Shown here in pieces: positions 1 to 12,900 of a DNA stretch of 63,776 bases; positions within the stretch are counted from its first letter, which is position 1, and every line of letters starts with the position of its first letter. The position numbers and the translations under genes were made by a program. This stretch comes from Branchiostoma floridae (taxonomy: Eukaryota > Chordata > Leptocardii > Amphioxiformes > Branchiostomatidae). Location of the stretch: NCBI RefSeq assembly GCF_000003815.2, contig NC_049993.1, forward strand, positions 18,470,978-18,534,753, written 5' to 3'. The notes under the pieces are model-generated. The model ran no database searches, had not been told where the DNA came from, and worked only from the letters and a program-made list of their open reading frames with translations.

Positions 1-698
1 CTGTACCGATACCCAGCCCTACCCATTACCAAGTTGATGGGATGCATTTTGCTCTGCGGATACTCTGCTAAACCAGGCTGAGGCTTACACTTTTGTAGGC
101 GTGGCCTCAAAATTACCGTCCGTCAGCCAAAAAGAGAAACGCCAATTTTTTCTTTCAGTAAACCTGATTCTCCGATTAGGCCTACGTCACATTTCCTACC
201 AGGGGCCCGGCCGTGCCGTTTGCGGAAACGAAAAATTAAAGTGTATAGTAATAAAAATGCACAAGTCATGCCGTTTAATTATTTTTGGTCCGTTTTGTGT
301 TTCTGTTGTCTTTTATATCGTACTTTTCGTTCCCCAAAACTGCCTGGCCGGGCCACTTTGTGGAAATGTGACGTTAACCTTAGCTGACGGGTAGTTAGAG
401 GCAACGCCGACACAATTGGAAACCACATAGTATTACTCACTTAGCAGTTTCCCGAAGGTGTTAAATTGTGGAGTCTAGTTCTAAAACCACACCACTTGTA
501 ACCGTGCTAAGCATTAACATTCGTTGCAGTCTTCGAACGGGGCAGTTTTATTGGGGGGGGGGGGTCGTTGGTTCGTCGTGGACTTTCAACGTTGGCTATG
601 TTCTCTTGTGCCGAGAAAGGGAGTTTGCCAAGGAACCAGCCCCGTTCGAAGACTGCAAAGGAGGCTAGCTAAGCATTTTCTGTTCACATCTCCAACAG
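1..698 (+). other. Intron of copy A upstream of its first visible exon
   Basis: No exon of the family is recognisable here. In copies B and C the exon before the one at 699 is the last lectin exon, so the lectin exons and signal peptide of copy A should lie before the window. The stretch 285-380 resembles intron sequence of copy B at 27275-27360, so it is probably a dispersed repeat. A short G-run lies near 550. Open frames in this stretch have no family resemblance. Confidence 0.6.
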
Positions 699-839
699 AA
701 CCTGAGGACGGCCCGGATTCTCCATGTTTCCCCACGGTTGTTCTGGACACCGGGAGTCGGCCTTACGATAAGCCGTTTCAGCTGTTGCGAGCTGGAGATT
801 TCTCTACGTTTGGAAGGTAAGCCTAGAACCTTACAGTTA

Positions 840-910
<71 letters not shown>

Positions 911-3900
911 TATTATATAGATATAGATATTATATAGATAAAGATATTATATATAGATATATAGATATATAGATATATAGATATATAGATATATAGATAT
1001 ATAGATATATAGATATATAGATATATAGATATAAAGATATATAGATATATAGATATAGATACATGTATATAGATATATAGATATATAATTTTTTTTTGCT
1101 GCTTTACACTCATACATTTCCATTTCATGCGAATTGCAAATTGTTCAATAGTTGTTCCCATTATTTTCCTTTGCTGAACGCCCTTTAGGAGAACGTCAGA
1201 TGAGACCCTAACTCTGACGATGACAATTTTGCTGTATCACTGTGATACAGCAAAATTCTAATGACCAAATGCAGCGCAAAGTACTTATTCTAACGAAAAT
1301 TGTGTTTTGCTTTTTGCCTGTACACTCACGCCCCAATGGCGGTAATGCATCTACTTGTCCACTGCATCCCAGTACATACCCTATACATCCCGCCCACACA
1401 CGCGTAAATAGCTATCGGGATAATCATCAACTCTAACACGTAACACCACTGATAGCGAAATTCCTTCCTTGACTCACCTAAGGTGTTCCAATTCACTGAA
1501 TGATAGCTCTCAACTTCATTTGTGTCTTCACAAATATGTCTTGTAATTTTAAATTGTTTAAGCCCACTTTTTAAAATCTTTGCAGTATCGTTCACCTGGA
1601 CTGTCCTGGAGACTACAACATCACCTACAAATGGAGGCTTCGCGTGGAAGTAGAGCATAATGATCCTACGGTTCTTATGGACGAAAGTTATCAAAGATTA
1701 ACAGTCAAGTACGATCGCTCTGACTAATCTCATCTTATAGCTTAAAGCGCCAGTAGAGCTGCCATCAAAACAAAGCATGTAACACAGCTGGGGATTTATA
1801 GATAATTCTCAACTGAATGGGCGTCTTGATTCCAAAGCCATATAATGAACGCTATCAAATGGTCGGTGACTCGATCCACGCATGCTTAATTCGGCCTTTT
1901 GTCATATCGGTCTTTCCTCCCGTCGAGAAAGAAACATGAAAATTTCGTTGCTGATTGACAGCTGCAGCACATTAGCTCCCTTAGTTGGGTGTTCATGGCG
2001 CTCTTACAGTAGAAGCTTACGGGAGCAAAATACATACCTTTCTGTTGCTTTGTTCTAGTCATCTGAATTTTCTGACATTTTCTACTTTTTTAGGTCAGGG
2101 ATTTCTCCTTTTTTGTGAGTGTTTTCTCTGATCTAATCCCCCCACCACCATGTTTGGCTCGTTCATTTATATGGCGATGCCTTCTGTATCGTTTTTCTTA
2201 ATCGTTCTTGTATCATCAGACTTTTCTCTCTGTTTTGGTGCCACAGTGGTATTATTCTGAACGACAGCTCCATCACCATCCCTCGCAACACGCTCAAACC
2301 TGGGAAGTACCTGTTGGTGCTGTCTGTCTCTGTGACGTATGGTGAAAACAATGACGTCACCACGGCAATTGTATCTACGTGGATTGAGATAGAAGGATCG
2401 ACGCGCCGCATTCTCATCACTGGCGGATCCAAGAGGTACGCTCTTGCAGACGACATTTTAAATTAATTGAAAAGTAAACGTATTGTTAAAACTGCCACCA
2501 TAGTGTTGCCAGGATTTACCTACTAGTTCCTCCGCTGAACCAATAGCTACCACCAAAAGCTGCATGCTCCCCTGTTTCTAGTTCTGTTTGACATTTGACA
2601 TGCAGGTCGTTTTTACTGTGTTAATGATGGTGTCTGACAGACATCGAAACGGTGGATGTGAGTACTTCCCCGGTTGTGTCTGAAAAAACTTCACCAATGA
2701 GCATTTACGATGAAATTATTTCTGGATGTGTTTATGAGAGTTAAGTGATGCCCGTCCATTTGTTGGTGTCTGACAGACATCGACTTGAACGTTGGGTGTG
2801 AGTACTTCCCCGGTTGTGTCTGAAAAGAACTTTACCATATGAGCATTTACCAACCTGATACAAATATCTACGGATGTGTCGATGGGAGTTAAATGATGCC
2901 CGCCTATTTGTTCTGCCATCTAGGTCCCAAAGCGGAGGTTACCTGATGGATGCACGTATAGACGCAGAGGTGCACGATGATGCCGAGTTCCTTGACCTGC
3001 ACCCGCACCATTCCGGACAATGGATCTGGACATGTCGGCTTCCTAATGGTACAGATATTTTTACCTCCACGGAAAGAAAACTTTAGATCTGTTTCTTCTT
3101 CTCCAACAATAAAAAAAAAACATCTATTTCTCCACAGTTAGATCTTTGAATAGCGTTACTAGTAAGAGTAACGTGACATCCAGCAAGCTGGTCAGTGGGT
3201 GAATGCATCACTGAGCCTTGGCCTGGCATTAATACTTAAATGCTTTTATGGCCCAAACTATTAGAAGATGGCATCATTTTACGCTTCAAGTAGAGCTTTA
3301 GAACCTCTCTCAAAATTGATAAAAATTCGAAATTTATGAAAATTCGAAAGCGCAAGGTCAATGACCGCAGCTTTGTAACACGCCGCGCGTCCACTTGAAA
3401 AGTCGATACCCGAATGTTGTTGTGTATGAAATATATCGGACGTGAAGACCATGTGGTAGTATATCCTGTATATGTTTGCTTGCAAATGTTACCTTTATAG
3501 TTTTATATACTGCATTGTTTCTAAGATATGGTTTTCGGGGGGGGGGGGGGGGTCCAATAGCCGAGTGTAATTTTGACTGTACCCTGAGTATGTTAAAACA
3601 GTAGGTTAGTACATGTAATTGAAAAGCACAAACAAATTGATGGATGTCATCCATATAATCACTATAACTTCTTTGACATAATCAAGTCAATATGGCCTAA
3701 TAATGAATATCTTTGATACTACAAAGAACTTATTACTGTTGTGGTGCATCTTTCGTAAAACATTACAGGGATTGTGGAAAAACGAATTGTCTCTAATTTG
3801 CCCCTTATCAAGTCGAAAAGGCAGGCGACAGCATTTTTGACAATTTAATGAGAACGAGCATAATATCGCGTGGCTTTAATTTCATACACGAGATCAATTT

Positions 3901-6900
3901 ATACTTACTTCCATGTTTAATCATAAAGCATGGTGGACGCTGCTGACGTCACAGTCACGTGAGTGCAAACATCCCGACCCATCACGGTTTGCGAAGAACA
4001 GCAAAAAACATGGCTGTGTGTCTGTCTTACAGGAGACGACTGTGGCCTGTGGGTATCGGTGAAAGAGTATGCACCTGATCGTTATTCACGTGAAATTGAG
4101 TACGATGGTCACATGGTTTCCGTTTCTCCTTTCACCACATCTGGAACATTCATCATGCGAGTTGAATATAGAGACTACATCCCTTATGAGCAGGAGGTGA
4201 CCCTTCTTCCCAGAGGACTTCCAACCTGCATGGTAAGGTAAGAATTGTTCGGCTTTCGTAAATCCTCATTTATGTGGATATTACACCTCGTAGCCGCTGT
4301 TTGCAATAGAATTGCAATCACAAATTACGTTCTTTTAACATGACAAACCTTCAGTAGTTTCCAGTAGTCTCTATGAGTTTGCATCCCCCCCCTCCCCTCG
4401 GTTCATGATGGGACACACAAAACATCAAATTCTGCTACGCCAGCTTGTAGAAAGAAAAAAACAGGCAGCATATCAACCCCTGATTAGCTATGTCGATGAA
4501 GGCTAGGCATTAGGCATCCGCTGGAGGTGAAAAGATAAACAAAATAGCAGCCGCTCACAATTAACCAAAATCATATACGGTTGCTCGTTAACTGGTACAT
4601 GGTTTTAAGCTAAGAACGGGAATAAACTTGCGGGAAAATGTCACCTTTACCAACTTGAATTAAGAAGAACCGAAACTGACCTCACTGGCACTTGTGGATC
4701 TTCCATTTATGGAGAGCTGATAAATTGCACGAGGGATGCGCGATAGCCATAATCTCCTATTGGCCAACTTGAGGAAAAGACTGCGGAAACCGCTGCCTTA
4801 ATTAATATAAAAAAGAAAGAAAAAAGTACCATATTTTCTCAGATTTCGTCTGCAACTGAAGCATACGTTTATCAACATCTTACTCTAAATGAAGTTAACG
4901 ATGAAAATACCTCATTGCTATAATCCAACGTCAGATGTAGTCCTGGTGACAACTGTAACCACCGGGCCACCAAGTTTGACCAGAGGCTGAGGCTGTGGAC
5001 AGAGTGCCAGAAAAACATCCCCAGCAGTTACACATACGGTAGATGGGTTACACTAAATAGGCTGGGACCGGAGCACTCCTTCCACTGGAGCCTGAAGCAG
5101 TTCCCGGATGGGTTCAGCGACGGTGGGCTAGAGAACAACACTCTGACGGGCCTGGAGAAACGAGAACTGATTGTCAAAAGCGATGTGTTCACTGTAAGAG
5201 CTGTTTGTTTTTATAGTAACGTCGAAGTAAGTCACAGCATGGTCCAAAGAATCAAGCTATAATCTCTCAAGACATAATTCGATAGGGTAACGTGGTCTGT
5301 TACAAACCATCAGTTAACGCCTAACCTAATGCACGCGGATAGTCTGCACCATTGTTGATAAACAATATTCATTGATTAAGGAGATACATATGAGTATCAT
5401 GTTACCATCTCCCTGCGTCTCCAGGTTCCAGGAGAGTACATCATACGGCTGGACATCCTGACAAACGGTGTTCTCTGCACCTCCGGCAACTGCAGCTATG
5501 CAGAGTGGAAGTTCCTCATCCCGGTTCCGCCTGCCAACGCGCGTCAACCCGTCTGTACTGAAGCTATACCGGTACCGCTGGCATCGGGTAACGGCTGTGA
5601 ACAAAACTTTTTAGGGGACAATTTATGCGATTTCGTGGTACTTGAAGTTATTGGTAGGGATATTCATCATGTAAATTTCCCGCATTTAATTTAATTTACA
5701 TATTTAATTTACACTGAATCCTATGTTATATAATTGATACATAAGATGTAATTATGACAACTATAATTTGTGTTTACTCAACAACATAATAAGAAAACAT
5801 TGCTTTACCAATTTACAAACGGAATTACGAATTTCACTCCTAACCGATTCTCAGGTTTTCAAGATAACGTTACGGACACGTGACTGCAATAGCAAATCAA
5901 ATGTGCGAGAAGCCTATCTCGTCCCCCGTCTAACCCAATTTCTTCTGGTCATTTCGGTGTCCAAGACCTTAACTTTATCCATGTTCCATAGGCGAGTTGG
6001 TAGCGATAAAGTTAAGACTAAGCCTTCGCGCACCGTTTGCCTTATATCTGTTGCAGTGGAGTGCAACGGAAACCAGTCGTACAGTGCGGTAGACAGGTCA
6101 TGGCCGGGAGAGGGCTGTGAATGCCGGGAAGTCTCCAACCTTTGTACCGCAGGCCCGACGGAGGGAATCGCCCTGACAACCAGATTCGACTTGAGCTGCC
6201 TCGGTAGGTTCTCTTCTATGTTCTGTCCCATCCGTTTAAAGACATCTATTTTCATAACATTTGGCTTTTGAGTTTTGTTTTGTCCAATGTATTCCTTGTA
6301 TGTGAACCCTAAATTCAAGCATGCCAGCGCCCCCTGTCTGTACATGCAACAGAAATACAGCCCGATGGGAAGGGTTGTATTTTCCCAAGGTTAATTTCCT
6401 GGAGTTTGACGTTTGAGTTAATCGTGAATTTCCTGATTTTTACGACTAGACTTTGAAGCGCAAGGAGCGATTCGTTACGAGTTCTACTACAGAACAAGGG
6501 CCACAGCTTCGGTCAGCACCCTGACGACTTCCGAGTCTGGACATAACAACTTATTCTACTACGGAATGGTGAGCTTTGTGATGCTTTCATGCATAAGGGC
6601 ACCACATTGATCATATGTAGAAAAAAAGGTCCATGACTTCCAGCAGTCACCAGGTCATGATCGTGTGTAGGGTGACAAGTTAAGTCCTGTCCCTCAGATT
6701 CCGTCTAGACTAATAAAATCTCTTTGTTTAACCACGATCAAATTACTAGTGAGGTAGTCAAAGCCTTTCATATAAAAATCATACATCAAGGATGTCAAAA
6801 CCTTAACTGTGCCTCAAATGATACCTGTGCCTTGTTTCTCGTTTGCAACAGTCGCCGTCGCCACTTCCGTTCAAGCTACCGTCCGGCCTGGCGTCCGATG

Positions 6901-9900
6901 ACTACAAGGTCTTCATTTTCGTGCAGATGATCGACCAGGAGGGAACGAGTAAAACAAGTGAACTGGAGCTGACGGTAAGGGTGATATCGTGAACAAATCA
7001 GCAGTGATAACAGGTCAACATAAACGAGGGAAATTAATTTATAAGATAGATTTCAAAGTCAAAAGCCGGTTCGTCTGAAACGTAATTTTGGTTTTCCGGT
7101 AAACTTTATTGCATGTGCAAGACACACACTGGGGCTTACAACAAACGTTTCCATTTAGATTTATTCTATGTTGATTTCTTTACATGGACATCCGCGCTCG
7201 TATCAATTTTCGGCCGTTTCCAAAAAGTCTTTAACCATGTGGTAGATCGTACAAAGCAGCTGATCGTAAAAAAAAATGGTAAATGCATTCTATTCTCATA
7301 GGAATTAGAGGTCCAAGAAAAAGATTTGAAAGAAGAAAAGTGAAGTATATTTGTTCATATCTCATGCATACTCAAACATTGATTCAACCTTCCTAACCAC
7401 TTCGAAATGAAGGCAACTTTTTATGGAAAACTTTTTTTTCTGTTTGCACGCTCACATCAGTTCTGTGGTTCCCACAGTATATATATGTTCATATAATCAA
7501 ATCAACATGGCCTTGGAATGTTTAACATGGGCGCACAAATGTAGTTTGGTGATAACAGGATAACTGTGCGTAATTGTGATAATTGATATTAATAGCTTGT
7601 TATCGAAAATAATACCTTTCAAGTTTAACGAGCCTTGTGGTCCGACCATACCAGGTCCGGCTGCCCACCTTTGAGGACCTGCTCACCGCTATTGACGTCA
7701 CCAACGCGGAAGTGGAGACCGCCATCCGCTGGGGAAACAAAATGGAGGCCGTGCACTTAAGTACCATCACAGCAGCAACTCTCAACAACATCCGCGCAGA
7801 AGGAGCGTATGGGGACGGGGACTGGAGAGAGGTAAGTGCAACAATACTTAAGTACCATCACAGCAGCAACCCTCAACAACATCCGCGCAGAAGGAGCGTA
7901 TGGGGAGGTGGACTGGAGGAACGTAAGTACAACCATTCTGTAAAACAAATGGCATTTTACATATATAATGTCTTCATCTTTTGGAAGATATACTTTACTT
8001 TACTTAACTTTATTCAGATTGTAACAAAACAACTAAGATATCTTCATCTTATTTGTTGAAGATGTACGTTTTTTGTATCTGATAACATGACATATGCATT
8101 CTACAAAAACTGTACTGCGAAGCTTGTCATGTATTTTCTTTCTCTAGCTTGACATAAGCCAACAGTTTCGGAGGAAACTAGTTTGTTGTCTTACTTTTAC
8201 TGTGACACAACAAGTTCGCTCGTATTTTGTGAGTCCAACGTTGCTGTTTGTTTACAATGAATCCCATTCCAGGCCCGACAGGGGATCATCTATAACGTCG
8301 GGAGAGTTCCCATAGAGAGCGTTGAATCCGTCATCCAGTCATCCGAGTCTCTTATCCAGGCCACTCATTATGATGACCAGGTCACGGCAGACGCACAGGT
8401 GTCGGTTTTGCTACACTACAAACTCCTAAAGTATCCTTTGGGATTGCTAACGCATTATCAATAATAAGCGTTTCAGATAAGTATCTCTATGGAAACCCAA
8501 AGTTTATATATTTACGTCATCTGCCGTTAGACTATCATTCCTAAGGTCATCTTTTATATTCTTTGCCATGGGATTTTACAACCAGTGTCCTCGTTTTAGA
8601 AACAGAACTACACAGTAGTCCCAGCGATGCTTTACTTTTGATATAAGATGCTTTTTTGAATAAAATGCTAACTACATCTGGTCAAATGACGCCCTTCGTT
8701 TCATGCTACTTTACCTACTACATTGATGTATGTACCTGTAGACCAGTGCAGCTGCACAGCTGTACAACATGGCGAAGTTTGTTACCCAGAAGGTTACCGA
8801 GGGAAACATCACACAAGACATGGTGGAGAGGCTGTCTGGCATCATCTTTACCGGTCAGCAACTCAAATTTGCTCCTCTCTCTTCACCTAATCAAAAACGA
8901 AGTGACAAAATGTTCAAATATTTCGATTGGGTCGAAGTAAATATGACTCTCTTGGATTTTGTATTGTCAAAAATTCTGGTCTGTTATTACCTTATGGAAT
9001 GTGTATATTCCAGGTGCTTTTAATGTCTTCAAAAGTTCTGAAGTTGTTGCAGACTGGAAACACAACGGAAACGGGCCACCTGAAGATGCCAACACGGCCG
9101 AAGTTTTGAGTAAGGTAAAGACTTGTTAGTAGTTTTCTGTGTTCGATCACTCAGTCTGCTTTAATATCACAAACTATCTAACCTATCGCAACTATTATGT
9201 TGATGATATGGTATGGGTCGCTACAGCTATACACAAACAACCTATCATGGTCAGCACTTACATTCAAAGTCCATCAGAATGTTACCCGTTGCTGATCCAT
9301 CCCTTCCAATTATGGCTCGTTGTCTGTAAAATGATTTGCACACTATTGGTGATTTTTATTGTTACAGAACCGATACGCCACCACCACGGCTTATCGATAC
9401 CGTCAACCACTTACGGACCAGATTCTGAAGGGAAAACGGCTGACCGAATTCTTGACAATGATATCATCACAGGACTTTCAGGTTGGTGTCAAAAATAACA
9501 GGTTTAAACATAATTGAAGTAAGGTATGAATGAAAAATCCCCACAAAGCTATCGTGTCTGTACGTCGATGAAGGTTGGACATCAAGGTAATAACATACAA
9601 GTATCTGCTGACCTCCATCCCCTTAACGACTTGGCACAGATATGGACACGAATAATTGAATGAAGACAGTTTTGCCCAACCGAGCTAAGTACAGGTCACA
9701 ACAAGTCAAGACATATATACATATAAAAGTATCACAAATCTTGTCTAATACAGAGGTTCGGCTTCTTCTCATTTCTTAGTAATAATTAATGACATGATTT
9801 CGTTTTTGACGATATGTTGTACTGTGTAGATATTTTATTGTATGTATGTGTTATTTGTATGTGTACCCGGGGCCTCCGTAAAAAGCAGTGTTAGTCACTG

Positions 9901-12900
9901 AAGGGAGCTAATCCGGGTAAAAGAACACAGAAATAAATAAATAAATACATAAATACGCCCAAGATAAGTTTCAGCCGACAGCATCCACTGTCTTTTCTCA
10001 GTGATTTTCAATTTCCTAATTCATATCCAGTTGCTTTTGAGTAGTCGTTTTTGTCATATATTATCGTTTGTAGATTTGTATGTTGTTCCATCTCTACCAC
10101 TTTTTCTGAATTTGAAGGCCTCGAGCTCGCCCAGTAAAATGTATAGTTGACTTTCTCCACCTTACACGAAATTGCAATGGTTTCCTCTCACTGTACATGT
10201 TTTCAGGTTGTGATCAACAGGACAAACTGCCACATGTGGTTTAATGATGACAAACACACCGTACATTTCACCAGTTTTGAAGAGGGGACCTGGTTTCGAC
10301 TCCCGCCATTGTCAGTGATTTTAAGGGGATACGCTCGCAAAGCTTTGGTATCTTTGTGTCAATTTCTATTAGCCATACATAATAATTTTTGCTTCTCTTT
10401 AAAACGAAATACTTAATCCAAAATACAAAACATTGAGTCATAAAGCTAAAAGTTATACAAACGTATATATGCATGTATTTTATTTCAATCCAATCCTTTT
10501 GCCGTACATGTATTCAGAATACTTTTGATAATGTGCCTGCATCTCCATTAGTCAATCACCGTTTTATAAATAAGTTTGTTTTTAAAAGAAACCCCATATT
10601 AGTCTGTGTAACACAAACTCTGCTGTCTGGGGCGGATGTTGGGCGGGCTGCTATAAGCGAGATTTAATCAGGCTAATCCCATATAGAATGACATTTTAGG
10701 TCAGATTCATTACGTCTATTAAGACCGAATGGGTATGACATGTATGCTTTCATAACAGGAGCTTTGGTAACGTTTGGACGCGATTCTGGTCATCTACTTC
10801 TTCAAACACTCTTTCCCTACTACAGAATATCACCGGTGACATAGAGGGGGCCCAGCTCAGGGCAATTAGGAACACATTCTGCCGAGCCAACAGGCTTGGT
10901 ACACAGGTGAGGGAATGCGTGAAAGCACAATCTATTCACCTACATGATTCATGAAAGAACGAAATACTGTAAATGCATTTAAGTTCGCGGGGATTTAATT
11001 TCGCGGTAGCGGGAAAAGGGACTTTTCGCGCGGGATTTAAGTTCGCGGTAACACCATAGACTGCAGTCTAATACCATTATAGAAAAAAAAAGAACCGCGA
11101 ACATTAATCCACCGCGAACATTTCTGCATTTACAGTAACTTAGCCTGACCATCAACAAGCCATGCGAGACGAAAAAGGGTTGTGCATTTGGTTTAAATTA
11201 TTGCTAAAATAATAGCTATATTTTACCTATGCAATTTCCTCATGTTAATTTTTCGTGTGCGCTTCAACTCTTTTGAATATGTCTATATGCATTTCAAATT
11301 ATACGAGTAGTTCGTGGCCGTAAATGTCTTTAACATGCGCTCGTTCTTCTGAACTCCTCAGGTTTTCCACAGCCGATGGAGGAACCCTTTCGAGTACGCC
11401 ACGAACTTCAGCCACCGAGATTTAGACATAGGAATAGGAGGGCTGCACTTCAGTGACGCCTTGGAAAAGAAGGGGATTTCTGACCTTGAGGAGCCCATAG
11501 AGTTTTCCATCCTGAGGCACAACCAGTCCGTGGTAACTACAGGGTTTGACGACGTTGGAGTAGACGGGACAGTTGTGGTACATGACCAATTTGGCCATTG
11601 ATTTTATTTGATCAAGATATGGTATTGATTCTCATTTGCAGTGCTATAAAAAAACTTATCTAAGTAATGCGTTAGGAATTCATTGCGACCTGTTGTTCAA
11701 GGTATTGATGAAATTCGATGACAAAATTATCATAATGGTGACAAATTGAATTTTTTAAATTGTGTTTGAGCGGAATAATGTGATTTGAATTGGGATTGCG
11801 ATCTGTTGCTGAGGACATGGGATAATAAAAACTACGAAAATCATAACATAACACAGAACTGATGCGGAAATACCTAAAACATACCTAGAACAAACCTACT
11901 ATGATTAAAATTAGATCTTGAAGCATCTGTGTCTTCCCCTTCTACAGTTCACCGCCTTTACAAACAACGTCTCAATCAGCACCGCAGACACGTTCATCTT
12001 CCTGACCCCCAAGGACCCTCTGATGTCCCCAACCTTTACCCTGTACCTGGCTTACGGCATCAAACCCAACGCGACTCTGAACCTGTTCGACCTGAATACC
12101 ACCCTCCCTACCCCTGCTAACATGAGGTATGTGGTGCTTCAATTGCAATTGATAAAGAATAAGGATTTTTTTGTATCAAGGGAAGCAAAGGTATTGGCAT
12201 TGGTCATGTATAAAGTTATACATCTAGAGTCAGCACAAGTTATGCTTTGATTCAAAGGCAATGAACGTATTTTTCCCACAGCTATTCCCTGTATCTTTCC
12301 ATGGAGGAAAACGCCACACGTACGGTGACGTCAGACCCGTACAGCTGGCGCGTTCGTCTCGGTGACGTGGAGATTTCGGACAGCAACGACACCAACTGGT
12401 ACCTCGGTGAGTGTCGTTAGCTAGATGTCAGGATAAACACGTTGTCTGATATCCTCCAGTTCAATTGAAACTTTTATCTTTATACCTTTGTCATTATTTT
12501 CATCTATCTATCTATCTCTCTCTATATATATTAGCGGTCATGTAAAACTTGACATGTATTTGCAGGAATCGAGCCTACAAGTGTAGATGGAATGGATGAC
12601 GAAGGACGCCCAAAGCAGTCCGGATCGGTGTCATTTTCTGTCTACATCGAACCCGTAGAGTGCGTCTTCTTTAACGAGGAGGACCATTCCTGGGACCGAA
12701 GTGGTTGTGAGGTACGTTGTGATTGTAGTCAGTTATTTAGTCAGTCATGGAGAAGTGTGGTGACAACAGGACAAGGACATGTTGTCATAATGGTCCAGCT
12801 TTGTAATGATTTCTACTGGAACAATAATTATGGATACTTAGGGTTTCAACGTTCGATTCCTGCTTTCAATGTGCTGGATCTTTTGTAAATGACCTTTAGT

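Larger units (their letters stand above)
699..6974 (+). other. Copy A: first part of REJ-type ectodomain (10 exons)
   Basis: Exons: 699-816, 1586-1708, 2247-2435, 2924-3048, 4033-4237, 4935-5193, 5425-5587, 6057-6203, 6450-6568, 6852-6974. The third exon has the REJ-like pattern of a basic patch, a strand reading YLLVLSVSVTYGENN, then a Trp-containing strand and a closing glycine pair. The next ends in a WxWxCRLP strand like the tryptophan-cysteine core of REJ modules. The exon at 6057 contains a Cys-rich turn (CECREVSNLC). Many NxT/NxS sites fit an extracellular location. Assignment as REJ is by pattern and by position before GPS and PLAT; individual boundaries are uncertain. Confidence 0.8.
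7655..12711 (+). other. Copy A: membrane-proximal ectodomain (REJ end / GAIN-like region, 11 exons)
   Basis: Exons: 7655-7831, 8273-8398, 8742-8853, 9014-9114, 9368-9481, 10207-10347, 10826-10906, 11362-11577, 11948-12126, 12282-12406, 12566-12711. The first half is predicted largely helical, with many Ala, Glu and Gln (for example TSAAAQLYNMAK). The second half is strand-rich, including TFTLYLAYGIKPNATLN and SYSLYLSMEEN, as expected for the fold that supports GPS cleavage. The last exon carries the first half of the GPS motif (Cys, then DHSWDRSGCE). Confidence 0.8.

Noticed and set aside
913-1161. Antisense open frame of repeated Tyr/Ile/Ser
   Set aside because: Translation of the ATAGATAT microsatellite; no coding features.
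3537-3552. Long G-run as G-quadruplex regulator (also 27901-27917, 51076-51088, 58022-58031)
   Set aside because: Plain homopolymers prone to slippage and sequencing error; no conserved position between copies.
5768-6271. 167-codon open frame overlapping a REJ exon of copy A
   Set aside because: Only 6057-6203 is conserved in copy B; the rest is intron in the same frame.
7637-8059. Read-through open frame after the exon at 7655
   Set aside because: Past the donor it reads the duplicated half-exon in a different frame, so it does not extend the protein domain.
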